A stretch of DNA of 64,000 nt from GCA-016699835 sp964543905 (GTDB lineage: Bacteria; Planctomycetota; Phycisphaerae; Phycisphaerales; UBA1924), in assembly GCA_964543905.1 (NCBI GenBank), contig CAZIZO010000005.1, positions 1-64,000 on the forward strand, written 5' to 3'. The notes under the pieces were generated by a model. The model did not search any database, was not told where the DNA came from, and worked only from the letters and a program-made list of their open reading frames with translations. Made by a program: the position numbers and the translations under genes. This document shows, piece after piece, positions 38,216 to 46,306 of this stretch (positions are counted from its first letter, which is position 1; every line of letters begins with the position of its first letter).

Positions 38216-38235
38216 GCCCGGGTGGTGGCCCGGGC
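38216..38235. repeat. Hairpin GCCCGGG-TGGTGG-CCCGGGC
   Basis: A perfect 7-bp inverted repeat with a TGGTGG loop, no T-run. It shares the CCCGGG-TGGTGG-CCCGGG core with the terminator-like hairpin about 200 bases away; a further GGGTGGTGG copy without its arm lies near 38040. Confidence 0.6.
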
Positions 38236-38561
38236 CTCGCAGCGAGACCGCGCACTCTCGCACGCGATCCCCGCCCTTGGCCTTCGCGGGGCCGAGCGCT
38301 GAACCGGGCCTCAATCCCTAAGGCACCGATCCCAGTGCGTGTCCGTCCGCGAACTGACTCGACGAGCCGAAACGCGATGATCCTGCACGCCGTGCCTGAA
38401 TCAACCTCTCCCGCCGGTCATCGTCCCGGCGATCGTCTCACTCCATGCTCCTTTCTCAGAGTCGGGATGCGTGATCCGCGACTCGTGATTCGTGATTCCC
38501 AACTCATGGAACGGCCTTCCCTTCGTGCCTGCGTGCCTCCGTCCCTTCATGCCTTCCACAC

Positions 38562-41500
38562 TCAACTACATCCCATGCTGTTCCCGCAGTTCATGCACTT
38601 GTAGCACGTCCCCGATCGCACGGTGATCGTCCCGCAGCCATCGCACGCCGGCGCGTCGGCCATCGCCTCCATCGCCAGCGAGAGCGTCGCCGCCGCCGTC
38701 ACCGCCGTCGTCTGCGACAACCCACTCGCCGAGATCGCCGCACCGCCCAAGCCCGTCCTCGACACCTCCGTAATGCTCACCATTTCCTGACGCACTTCGG
38801 TGATGCGGGGTGCCGCATGCTGCAGACGGGACTCGAGCAGCGACGGGGGGGGTGTTGTCGCCGAGGCGCCCACCCCGGTGACAATCGGGCCCGCGCTCAC
38901 CGCCGACGCCACGGGCTCCTCCACCATCGAACGCTGCGGCGAGTTTGCCTCGCGATATCCCGCCACGAACTGCATCCCCATCCACCGGAAGATGTAGTCC
39001 ACAAGGCTCTTGGCAAACGGGATGTCGCGATTCTCCGTCATCCCCGCCGGCTCAAACCTCTGGTGGCTGAACTTGCTCACGAGGCTCGACACCGGCACGC
39101 CGTACTGCAGCGCGATGCTCGTCGCGGTGCCCAGCGAGTCCATCAACCCGCCGATGGTCGATCCCTCCTTGCTCATCGTGATGAACAGTTCGCCCGGCTG
39201 CCCATCCTCGAACAGCCCCACCGTGAGATAGCCCTCATGCCCGGCGACGTTGAACTTGTGCGTGAGCGAGCGACGCGTATCCGGCAAACGCCGGCGCTGC
39301 GCCCGCTGCACCATCTGCAACGCCGCCTCCAACGCCTGGGGCGCAATCGGCGCGTCCGCGACATCAGACCTCGCATCCGGCGTCGCCGCATGGCCCATAG
39401 CCCGTTGGACCTCCGTACCCACGCCCTCCTTCACGGAGGAAGATGGTTCCAGGTCCGGCCCAGCCTTCGAATCCGCCTGTCCCGATTCCTTCTTCGCCTC
39501 GTCCGCCGTCGCCGACAGCGGCTGGCTCAACTTGCACCCATCGCGATACAGCGCGTTCGCCTTCAGCCCCAACTCCCACGACAGCCGGTAACACTCCTTG
39601 ATGTCGTCCACCGTCGCGTCGTTCGGCAGATTGATCGTCTTGCTGATCGCGCCGCTGATGAACGGCTGCGCCGCCGCCATCATCTTGATGTGCCCGTGCG
39701 GATGGATATATCGCTTGCCGAACTTCCCGCACTTGTTCGCACAATCGAACACCGCATAGTGCGAGGTCTTCAGGTGCGGCGCATTCTCGATCGTCGACGT
39801 CCCGCAGATCAGCAGATTCAACTCCTCCATCTGCCGATCGTTCAGCCCGAAACGCCGCAACAGGTTGAACGACGGGTCCGCCTTGGCAACCGCCGGGTCC
39901 ACGCCGCACGCCTTGAGCGCGTCATCCGAGAGCGCCCACGCCGTGAACGCGAACCCAAGGTCAAACACGCCCGGCAGTGAATCGCTGATGCTCTTCAGGT
40001 CCGCGTCGCTCAGCCCCTTGCTCTTCAGCCACGTCCCCAGCGTGTCCCCGGGCCGCGCGCCCTTCGCGCCCGCCGGCACCGGCACCTCCAGGCTGAGCGT
40101 GCCCAGCAGGTACGTCATGATGTCCTTGATCTGCGTCTCGGAGTATCCCAGCGTCTTCAGCGCGGGACGCACGGATTCGTTCGCGATCTTGAAGTAGCCG
40201 CCGCCCGCCAACTTCTTGAACTTCACCAACGCAAAGTCCGGCTCCACGCCCGTCGTATCGCAGTCCATCAGCAGCCCGATCGTCCCCGTGGGCGCGATCA
40301 CCGTGGTCTGCGCGTTGCGATAGCCATGCTGCTCGCCCAGGGCCAGCGCCTCGTCCCATGCCGCCACCGCGTGCGCCAGCAGTTCGCCGCAGTTCGAAAC
40401 CGTCATCTTGCCGCGCTTGATCAGGGCATGATCGATCGGCACCGGAGCGATGCGCAAGTTCTCGTACTTCCCGCTCCCGCGGGCCGATCCGTGCGCCGCC
40501 TCGCGGTGGTTGCGGATGACCCGGAGCATGTTCTCCCTGTCCGCCGCATACCCCGGGAACGCCCCCAACTCCTTCGCCATCAGCGCCGACATCCGATACG
40601 AGCGCCCCGTCAAGATCCCCGTCACGCACGCGCACACCGCCCGCGCCTCATCGCTGTCGTACGCGATCCCCGCCTGCATCAGCATCGCACCCAGGTTCGC
40701 ATACCCGAGGCCCAACGTGCGATACTTGTACGAGAGTTCCGCGATCTCCTTGCTCGGGAAGGCGGCCATCAGCACGCTGATCTCCAGCACGATCGTCCAC
40801 AGATCGATCCCGTGCTCAAATCGCTCAACATCAAACGTCCGCGTGCCCGCGTCGTAAAACTTGAGCACGTTCAGCGAGGCGAGGTTGCACGCCGTGTTGT
40901 CCAGGAACATGTACTCGCTGCACGGGTTGCTCGCGTTGATCCGCCCGCCGCTGGGGCACGTGTGCCACGCGTTGATCGTGCTGTCGTACTGCACGCCCGG
41001 ATCGGCACATCGCCACGCGGCAAAGCCGATCTTGTCCCACAACTCCTGCGCCTTGAACGTCCTCGCCGGTTGGCGCCCGCCGTCCTTGCCGGGAATGCGG
41101 TTGTACGTCCTCCACTCCCCATCTTCGTCCAGCGCATCAAAGAACTCGTCCGGTATCCGCACCGAGTTGTTGCTGTTCTGCCCGCTGACCGTCTGGTACG
41201 CCTCGCCGTTGAAATCGTAATCGAGATTGAGTTTCAACTCGTCGCACTGCTCGGCCAAGTCCTTGTCGTGCTTCTTCAGGAGTTTGAGCCCCTCCACCAT
41301 CGCCTGCACCTTGATCTCTTCGCGCACCTTCCACTGCACGAAATCCAGGATGTCCGGATGGTCCATGTCGAGGCAAACCATCTTCGCCGCTTGGCGCGTG
41401 GTCCCGCCACTCTTGATCGCCGCCGCCGCGCGGTCGCCGATCTTGAGCCAAGACATCAGCCCACTGGACCTCCCGCCGCCCGAGAGTTTCTCACCCTCGC

Positions 41501-42134
41501 CGCGAAGGTTGCTGAAGTTCGTGCCCGTCCCGCTCCCGTACTTGAACAGGCGAGCCTCACGCACCCACAGGTTCATGATCCCGCCCTCATTCACGAGGTC
41601 GTCGTCCACAGACTGGATAAAGCACGCGTGCGGCTGCGGGTGCGTGTACGCATCCTTCGCCAACTCGGGCCTGCCCGTCTTGGGGTTCACGATCCAGTGC
41701 CCCTGCGCGGGGCCGGTCAGCCCGTACGCATAGTTCAGCCCGGTATTGAACCACTGCGGGCTGTTGGGCGCGCACATCTGGTGCACCATCATGTACGCGA
41801 GTTCGTCGTAGAACGCCTGCGCATCCTCCTTCGAGTCGAAATAGCCGTGCCGCTCCCCCCACTGCCGCCAGCACCCGGCCAGCCGATGGATCACCTGCCG
41901 CGCCGATTTCTCGGGCCCGTTCGTCCCATCCGCCTGCGGCACCCCCGCCTTGCGGAAGTACTTGCTCACCATGATGTCCGTGGCGAGTTGGCTCCACCCC
42001 TCCGGCACCTCCGCGTCCTTCATCTCGAAGACGACGCTGCCGTCCGGGTTGGTGATCTTGGATGAACGCTTCACCCACTTCGTGCTGGCGAAGGGGTCTT
42101 GACCGGCAATGGTGAACTTCCTGGTAATCTTCAT
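38562..42134 (-). CDS. nrdJ: Class II (AdoCbl-dependent) ribonucleoside-diphosphate reductase
   Basis: Makes deoxyribonucleotides using adenosylcobalamin, so it works with or without oxygen. The 1190-residue chain shows the radical-barrel marks: the redox cysteine in PQPHACFIQSVDDDL, RLFKYGSGTGTNFSNLRG, the active-site NPCSEYMFLDNTACNLASLN, and the phosphate-binding APTGTIGLLMDCDTTG. After the catalytic core comes a C-terminal region with a TSCPD-like segment (NVAGHEGYLTVGLFEDGQPG) and a final Cys cluster (CDGCGTI, CYKCMNCG) that probably binds zinc and re-reduces the active site. ATG 42134 follows AAGGA by about 14 bases. The dcd gene lies 70 bases upstream on the same strand; together they supply dNTPs. 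Confidence 0.96.
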   Translation of the reverse strand: MKITRKFTIAGQDPFASTKWVKRSSKITNPDGSVVFEMKDAEVPEGWSQLATDIMVSKYFRKAGVPQADGTNGPEKSARQVIHRLAGCWRQWGERHGYFDSKEDAQAFYDELAYMMVHQMCAPNSPQWFNTGLNYAYGLTGPAQGHWIVNPKTGRPELAKDAYTHPQPHACFIQSVDDDLVNEGGIMNLWVREARLFKYGSGTGTNFSNLRGEGEKLSGGGRSSGLMSWLKIGDRAAAAIKSGGTTRQAAKMVCLDMDHPDILDFVQWKVREEIKVQAMVEGLKLLKKHDKDLAEQCDELKLNLDYDFNGEAYQTVSGQNSNNSVRIPDEFFDALDEDGEWRTYNRIPGKDGGRQPARTFKAQELWDKIGFAAWRCADPGVQYDSTINAWHTCPSGGRINASNPCSEYMFLDNTACNLASLNVLKFYDAGTRTFDVERFEHGIDLWTIVLEISVLMAAFPSKEIAELSYKYRTLGLGYANLGAMLMQAGIAYDSDEARAVCACVTGILTGRSYRMSALMAKELGAFPGYAADRENMLRVIRNHREAAHGSARGSGKYENLRIAPVPIDHALIKRGKMTVSNCGELLAHAVAAWDEALALGEQHGYRNAQTTVIAPTGTIGLLMDCDTTGVEPDFALVKFKKLAGGGYFKIANESVRPALKTLGYSETQIKDIMTYLLGTLSLEVPVPAGAKGARPGDTLGTWLKSKGLSDADLKSISDSLPGVFDLGFAFTAWALSDDALKACGVDPAVAKADPSFNLLRRFGLNDRQMEELNLLICGTSTIENAPHLKTSHYAVFDCANKCGKFGKRYIHPHGHIKMMAAAQPFISGAISKTINLPNDATVDDIKECYRLSWELGLKANALYRDGCKLSQPLSATADEAKKESGQADSKAGPDLEPSSSVKEGVGTEVQRAMGHAATPDARSDVADAPIAPQALEAALQMVQRAQRRRLPDTRRSLTHKFNVAGHEGYLTVGLFEDGQPGELFITMSKEGSTIGGLMDSLGTATSIALQYGVPVSSLVSKFSHQRFEPAGMTENRDIPFAKSLVDYIFRWMGMQFVAGYREANSPQRSMVEEPVASAVSAGPIVTGVGASATTPPPSLLESRLQHAAPRITEVRQEMVSITEVSRTGLGGAAISASGLSQTTAVTAAATLSLAMEAMADAPACDGCGTITVRSGTCYKCMNCGNSMGCS

Positions 42135-42204
42135 GTTCGTGTACCCGTCCTTGGGCTTCCTGTCTACGCAACGACACCAACGACCCGCGCCGAGCGCGCG
42201 GAAC

Positions 42205-42846
42205 TCAATCGACCTTCGGCAACGTCAACCCACCCTGATCCTGATACTTCCCACCCTTATCCGCGTAACTCTGCTCGCACACCTCATCCGCCTTCAGAAA
42301 AATCAACTGCGCCACGCCCTCATTCGCGTACACCCTCGCCGGCAGCGGCGTCGTGTTGCTGATCTCCAGCGTCACCTTCCCTCGCCACTCCGGCTCCAAG
42401 GGCGTCACGTTCACGATCAGGCCGCAGCGGGCATAGGTGCTCTTGCCGACGCAGATCACCAGCACGTCGCGCGGAATCTCGAGGTACTCCACCGTTTCGC
42501 ATAGGGCGAACGAGTTGGGCGGGATGATCACGTACTGATCGCCATCCGGCTTGTGCCCGACATCCACCTCGACCATCATGTCATCGCTGAACTTCTTCGG
42601 ATCAACGACGGCCACATCGCCCGTGCGCGGGCTAGGCGTGAAGATCTTGAAGTGCGTGCCCACGCGAACGTCGTACCCATACGACGACACGCCGTAGGAG
42701 ACTTTCCCCGGCCTCTTGATCGCCGCCTCGAACGGCACGATCTTGACGCGCGTGCGGATTTGTTTATCTGAGAGAACGCCCACAACCCACCACCCCGGAA
42801 GCGAGCCCTTCGAGCCCGCAGTACACCCGCCACCCAAGTCGCTCAT
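42205..42846 (-). CDS. dcd: dCTP deaminase
   Basis: Converts dCTP to dUTP on the way to dTTP. The 213-residue form has the family core: YGYDVRVG, PPNSFALCETVEYLEIP, VGKSTYARCGLIVNVTPLEP with the catalytic Glu in LEPEWRGKVTLEISN, and YANEGVAQLIFL. The family normally begins with M-x-LSD, which matches VLSDKQI at an in-frame GTG (42783), 21 codons inside this frame; that start has GGTGG just upstream and may be the true one. The ATG at 42846 adds a Gly-rich leader not seen in the family. It is followed by nrdJ 70 bases downstream, a likely dNTP operon. Confidence 0.93.
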   Translation of the reverse strand: MSDLGGGCTAGSKGSLPGWWVVGVLSDKQIRTRVKIVPFEAAIKRPGKVSYGVSSYGYDVRVGTHFKIFTPSPRTGDVAVVDPKKFSDDMMVEVDVGHKPDGDQYVIIPPNSFALCETVEYLEIPRDVLVICVGKSTYARCGLIVNVTPLEPEWRGKVTLEISNTTPLPARVYANEGVAQLIFLKADEVCEQSYADKGGKYQDQGGLTLPKVD

Positions 42847-42852
42847 GATCGA

Positions 42853-42880
42853 ATCCTAACAAGAATCGATCACGATGCAA
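42853..42880 (-). promoter_or_regulatory. Candidate sigma70-type promoter for dcd-nrdJ
   Basis: On the minus strand, TTGCAT (42875-42880) and TAGGAT (42853-42858) are separated by 16 bases in an AT-richer stretch. Transcription would start at or next to the ATG at 42846, which fits translation from the internal GTG at 42783 with a leader of about 60 bases. Confidence 0.35.
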
Positions 42881-43500
42881 ACAAACACTCGAAAAAAATC
42901 CAAACAAAGAACCCAACTGGACGGGGTCGCCCGACCAGCCATTCAACCCGATTGCTCGGTGTCAGAATCCAGACCCAAGAACGAACGGGACCGATCCTTC
43001 CATCCCGCACAAGGCTTGACGCGGCGTTCGGCATTCCACCTCCGAAATCCGCGACTCGCGAGAGGACAGCATACCACTACAGATCGTGCTGACAAGGGGG
43101 TCATCCTACAAAATGGAGCGTATTTTTTCTGAACATGCTGTCGGATGCCCCAAGTGCTTGCGATCGCGTCGCTTCCGAGGCCCATCAAACCCCACCGTTG
43201 CGAATGCGCTCCACCCTCTCAGGCCAATCTGGGGCGTCCTCCCGGGAGCCCTTCCTGGCGCGAGGCGTCCGGTGCTGTGGATAGCCTCCGGTCTTGTTCG
43301 GGTATCCTGTCGTTTACTGTGACCTTTTCCCCTTTCCCGCACCCGCGCCCGCCTCCCCGGACGTACATTCACCTCGTCGGCCTCGCACGCGGCGACTCGC
43401 CGCCCGAGCACGCAACAATGTCACCATCGGCGCCGGCCTGTCCGATCGCCACGCCAGTGTGCGGGCCACCTTGCCCGCCCTTTTTCCGAAAGGCCTTGGA
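42881..43500. other. Divergent intergenic region between dcd and the FlgI-like gene
   Basis: About 620 bases, lower in GC near 42890-42910 and 43110-43140. Promoters of both divergent units lie here. No B12-riboswitch hallmark was recognised before the cobalamin-dependent nrdJ operon. No convincing small gene was found; the frame that extends the FlgI-like gene upstream lacks a start with a ribosome binding site. Confidence 0.4.
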
Positions 43501-45483
43501 ATGCGTCCTCGGGCTCGCTCCCGCGCTCTTGTCTTCGCTCTCCTCCCCGCGCTCGCCTTCGTTCCAGGCTGCGGCGGCGAGAAGCCCAAGCCCATCAACG
43601 TCAAGCCCTCCGTCGTCCGAGACGTGCCTCCGCCCCTCCGCGGAACGGTCGGCTCCGAAGTCACCTTCGCGGGCATTGAGCCCGTCCTCGTCTCGGGCAT
43701 TGGGCTCGTCGTCGGGCTCAACGGCACGGGCGGTAAGCCCCTCCCCGACCAGATCCAAGCCACGATGGAACGTGAGATGGGCCTCCGCGGCATCGGGAAA
43801 GCCAACTCCGGCTCGGGCACCGCCATCGACCAGCGCTCTCCGCGTGAACTCCTCCGTGATCCCAACACCGCTGTCGTGATCGTCCAAGCCGCCGTCCCTC
43901 CGGGCCTCCCCCAGGGTGCCGAGTTCGACGTCTACGTCGAGGCGGTCAACGCCGACAGCCTCGAAGGCGGCCTCCTCTGGACCACCGACCTTCAGGTGGG
44001 CCCTCCTTCCACCTTCGGCGCCGTCAAGACCCGCATCGTCGCCCGCGCCCGAGGCCCCATCTTCATCAATCCCTTCGCCGAGCCGGGCAAGGAAGGCGAA
44101 GGCCCGCTCCAGACGCGCGGCCGCGTGCTCAACGGCGGCGAGATGACCAACCCCTTCCAGATCCAACTCACCCTCGACAACGACAGCCACCAGCGCGCCC
44201 GCGACATTGTCTCCGCCATCAACAGCCGCATCCCCCCGGGCCGCGGCGACCTCGGGCAGACCGCCCAGGGCCGACTCGGCGGGAAGGAATCGGGCCCCAC
44301 CATCGTCCTCAGCGTGCCCCAGCGCTATCGCCGCTCCGCCGCCGACTTCCTCAACCTCGTCCGCTACATGCCCATCGACCAGGTCTTTCTCGAAGAGCGC
44401 GCCAAGCGCACCGTCGAAGTCATGAAGGCCGAGCCCACCATGGCCGACGATCTCTCCTACGTCCTCGAGGGGATCGGCGAAAAGTCCCTCCCCTTCGTCC
44501 GTTCGCTCTATGACTATGCGGAGCCCGTGCCGCGCATGGCCGCCCTCCGCGCCGGCGCCCGCCTGGGCGATGCCCGCGCCGCCTCCGCCCTCCGCGAACT
44601 TGCCGAGACCGGACTGGGCACGGCGCGGCTCGAGGCCATCGCCCTCCTCGCCAAGATCGAGGGCGGCCCCAGCGTCGATAGGACGCTCCAGGGCCTCCTC
44701 CTGCACGACGAACTCCTCGTCCGCGTCGCCGCCTACGAGGCCCTCGTCCGCCGCGCCGAGAAAGTCCAGATCAAGCGCCTCGACCAGTACACCCGCGCCA
44801 ATCCCGACTCCGACCTCTCCCGCGCCTCGCCCTCGCACCTGGAAGCCCTCGCGACGTATCGCCTCCCCCCCGGCACCTTGCAGGGCGTCGAGCGTGAGAT
44901 GGTCGCCGGCAAGTTCTTCCTCGACGTCGTCCCCATCGGGGACCCCATGATCTACGTCACCCAGCAGGGACAGCCACGCATCGTCCTCTTCGGCGACGAC
45001 CCGAAAATGATCAAGCCCACCACCATCTCCGCGTGGAACGACCGCCTCCTCATGGTCGCCGATACCAGCAGCGCCCCGATCCGCGTCCTCTATAAGGGCG
45101 CCAAGGACGACCGCCCCGTCACCCGCACCGCCCCCGACACCCTCCGCGACCTCATCCTCTTCTTCGCCCGCACCGCGGCACCCAGCGACCCCACGCCCGG
45201 GTTGGGCATGACGTACTCCGAAGTCGTTGGCGCGCTCTACGCGATCCAGAAGGCCGGCGGCACCACCGCCGCCTTCGCCACCGAGCGCGATCGCCTCCAG
45301 GCGCTCATCCTCGAAACCGCCTCCGGCCGCCAGACCAGGGAGCGCCCGGAAACGCCCAACGAGCCCGACGACCTTGTGATCCTGAAGCCCGCCTCCCCCG
45401 CCGAGCAACTTATCCCCAAGCCCGACGCCCCCACGGACGACAAGCCCAAGATCGTCCCGCTCAACCCGCCGCCAAGGAAGTGA
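43501..45483 (+). CDS. FlgI-like (P-ring-type) lipoprotein with HEAT-like region
   Basis: A 660-residue lipoprotein: signal peptide with lipobox LAFVPGC, so it should be anchored in the outer or cytoplasmic membrane. Residues about 50-290 match the flagellar P-ring protein FlgI fold (PVLVSGIGLVVGLNGTGGKP, NTAVVIVQAAVPPGLPQGAE, FDVYVEAVNADSLEGGLLWT). Then a helical repeat region follows (MAALRAGARLGDARAASALR, ARLEAIALLAKIEGG), a beta-rich domain, and a Pro-rich tail. No other flagellar gene is near and FlgI proper is neither a lipoprotein nor this long, so it is probably a planctomycete ring-like envelope protein. ATG 43501 has AAAGG 7 bases upstream. Confidence 0.8.
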   Translation: MRPRARSRALVFALLPALAFVPGCGGEKPKPINVKPSVVRDVPPPLRGTVGSEVTFAGIEPVLVSGIGLVVGLNGTGGKPLPDQIQATMEREMGLRGIGKANSGSGTAIDQRSPRELLRDPNTAVVIVQAAVPPGLPQGAEFDVYVEAVNADSLEGGLLWTTDLQVGPPSTFGAVKTRIVARARGPIFINPFAEPGKEGEGPLQTRGRVLNGGEMTNPFQIQLTLDNDSHQRARDIVSAINSRIPPGRGDLGQTAQGRLGGKESGPTIVLSVPQRYRRSAADFLNLVRYMPIDQVFLEERAKRTVEVMKAEPTMADDLSYVLEGIGEKSLPFVRSLYDYAEPVPRMAALRAGARLGDARAASALRELAETGLGTARLEAIALLAKIEGGPSVDRTLQGLLLHDELLVRVAAYEALVRRAEKVQIKRLDQYTRANPDSDLSRASPSHLEALATYRLPPGTLQGVEREMVAGKFFLDVVPIGDPMIYVTQQGQPRIVLFGDDPKMIKPTTISAWNDRLLMVADTSSAPIRVLYKGAKDDRPVTRTAPDTLRDLILFFARTAAPSDPTPGLGMTYSEVVGALYAIQKAGGTTAAFATERDRLQALILETASGRQTRERPETPNEPDDLVILKPASPAEQLIPKPDAPTDDKPKIVPLNPPPRK

Positions 45484-45564
45484 ACCTCGTCGAGCGGGTC
45501 TCCCATCCGCGTCTTCCTCTTTTATACTTGCTCCGGCCGTCTCTCCCGCGATCCCCATATCCCC

Positions 45565-46098
45565 TTGCCAAAGGACCCCATGCCCCCCACCCCCACTCCG
45601 GGCCCCACCACCGCCAAGCAGCACGCTCTCGAGACCGTGACGTTCGCGCACGCCCTCCTCGACAAAATGCTCGCGACTTTTCCCTCCGACAAGATGCTCT
45701 TCCAGCCCTCGCCCACGAGCAACCACGCGCTGTGGACGATGGGGCACCTCGCGATGACGTACATGTGGCTCGTGACGATGTTCGACCCCAAGAAGGCCCC
45801 CGCGCTGCCGGACTCGTATCACCGGCTCTTCGGGATGGGCTCAACCCCCACGAGCGACGCGGGCGCGTACCCGCCGCCCGCGCAGGTGCGCAAGGATTTC
45901 GACGCGTGCTTCAAGGCCTTCCTCGCGTGCGTGCAGGACCTGCGCGACTCCGATCTCTACGCCCCCTGCGCGAGCGAGAGCGGCGGCTTCTGCACCTGCA
46001 AGATCGACGCGGCCATGAAGGGTGCATGGCACGACGGGTGGCACGCGGGGCAACTCGCCGATCTGCGGCGGGCGCTCAAACTCCCGAGCGTGATGTGA
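45565..46098 (+). CDS. DinB-family four-helix-bundle protein
   Basis: A 177-residue cytoplasmic protein with the DinB/DUF664 fold: helix 1 TFAHALLDKMLATFP with the first His, helix 2 NHALWTMGHLAMTYMW with the second His, and the C-terminal GWHAGQLADLRRAL with the third, spaced as in the metal-binding triad of DinB-like hydrolases and thiol-dependent S-transferases. A later ATG at 45580 is also possible. The substrate is unknown. It lies 81 bases after the FlgI-like gene. Confidence 0.85.
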   Translation: MPKDPMPPTPTPGPTTAKQHALETVTFAHALLDKMLATFPSDKMLFQPSPTSNHALWTMGHLAMTYMWLVTMFDPKKAPALPDSYHRLFGMGSTPTSDAGAYPPPAQVRKDFDACFKAFLACVQDLRDSDLYAPCASESGGFCTCKIDAAMKGAWHDGWHAGQLADLRRALKLPSVM

Positions 46099-46306
46099 AC
46101 CGCCTCGCGACGGTCACCCCGATCCTGCGCGCCGCATCCGCGGCTCCACCGCGGCGCTCCACGCCTTGATCCCCCGACGTCCTCGCGCGGTGTCCGCCGC
46201 CGCGCCACGCTCGGCGGTCCCACGCGCCCACCGCCACACATCAAGCACGTCCCTCCCCAGTCCCCTTCTACCATTGACCCCCACATTCTCCGGAGCCCCG
46301 TCGCCT

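Larger units (their letters stand above)
37853..38561. other. Intergenic region with two related hairpins
   Basis: About 700 bases between tnaA and nrdJ, both on the minus strand. It contains the hairpins listed at 37979-38014 and 38216-38235. A minus-strand frame of 64 codons (38061-38255, GTG start) sits between the two hairpins and ends 46 bases before the first; it encodes a Pro/His/Arg-rich peptide ending in APFGVFHQDA and has no clear ribosome binding site, so I do not call it a gene. Near 38470 there are short direct repeats of GTGATTC type. The rest shows nothing. Confidence 0.4.

Noticed and set aside
38061..38255. Possible 64-codon small protein on the minus strand
   Set aside because: GTG start without a ribosome binding site and composition like a shadow; kept only as part of the hairpin finding.
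40326..42065. A 579-codon open frame antisense to nrdJ
   Set aside because: Arg/Val/His-rich shadow of a certain gene.
42847..43500. Cobalamin riboswitch before the B12-dependent nrdJ operon
   Set aside because: No B12-box or expected hairpin pattern was recognised by eye.
43501..45483. Calling the P-ring-like gene a true flagellar flgI
   Set aside because: Lipobox, double length and no flagellar neighbours argue against it.
43369..45822. An 817-codon open frame antisense to the FlgI-like gene
   Set aside because: Gly/Glu-rich shadow; the plus-strand gene has a lipobox, ribosome site and recognisable fold.
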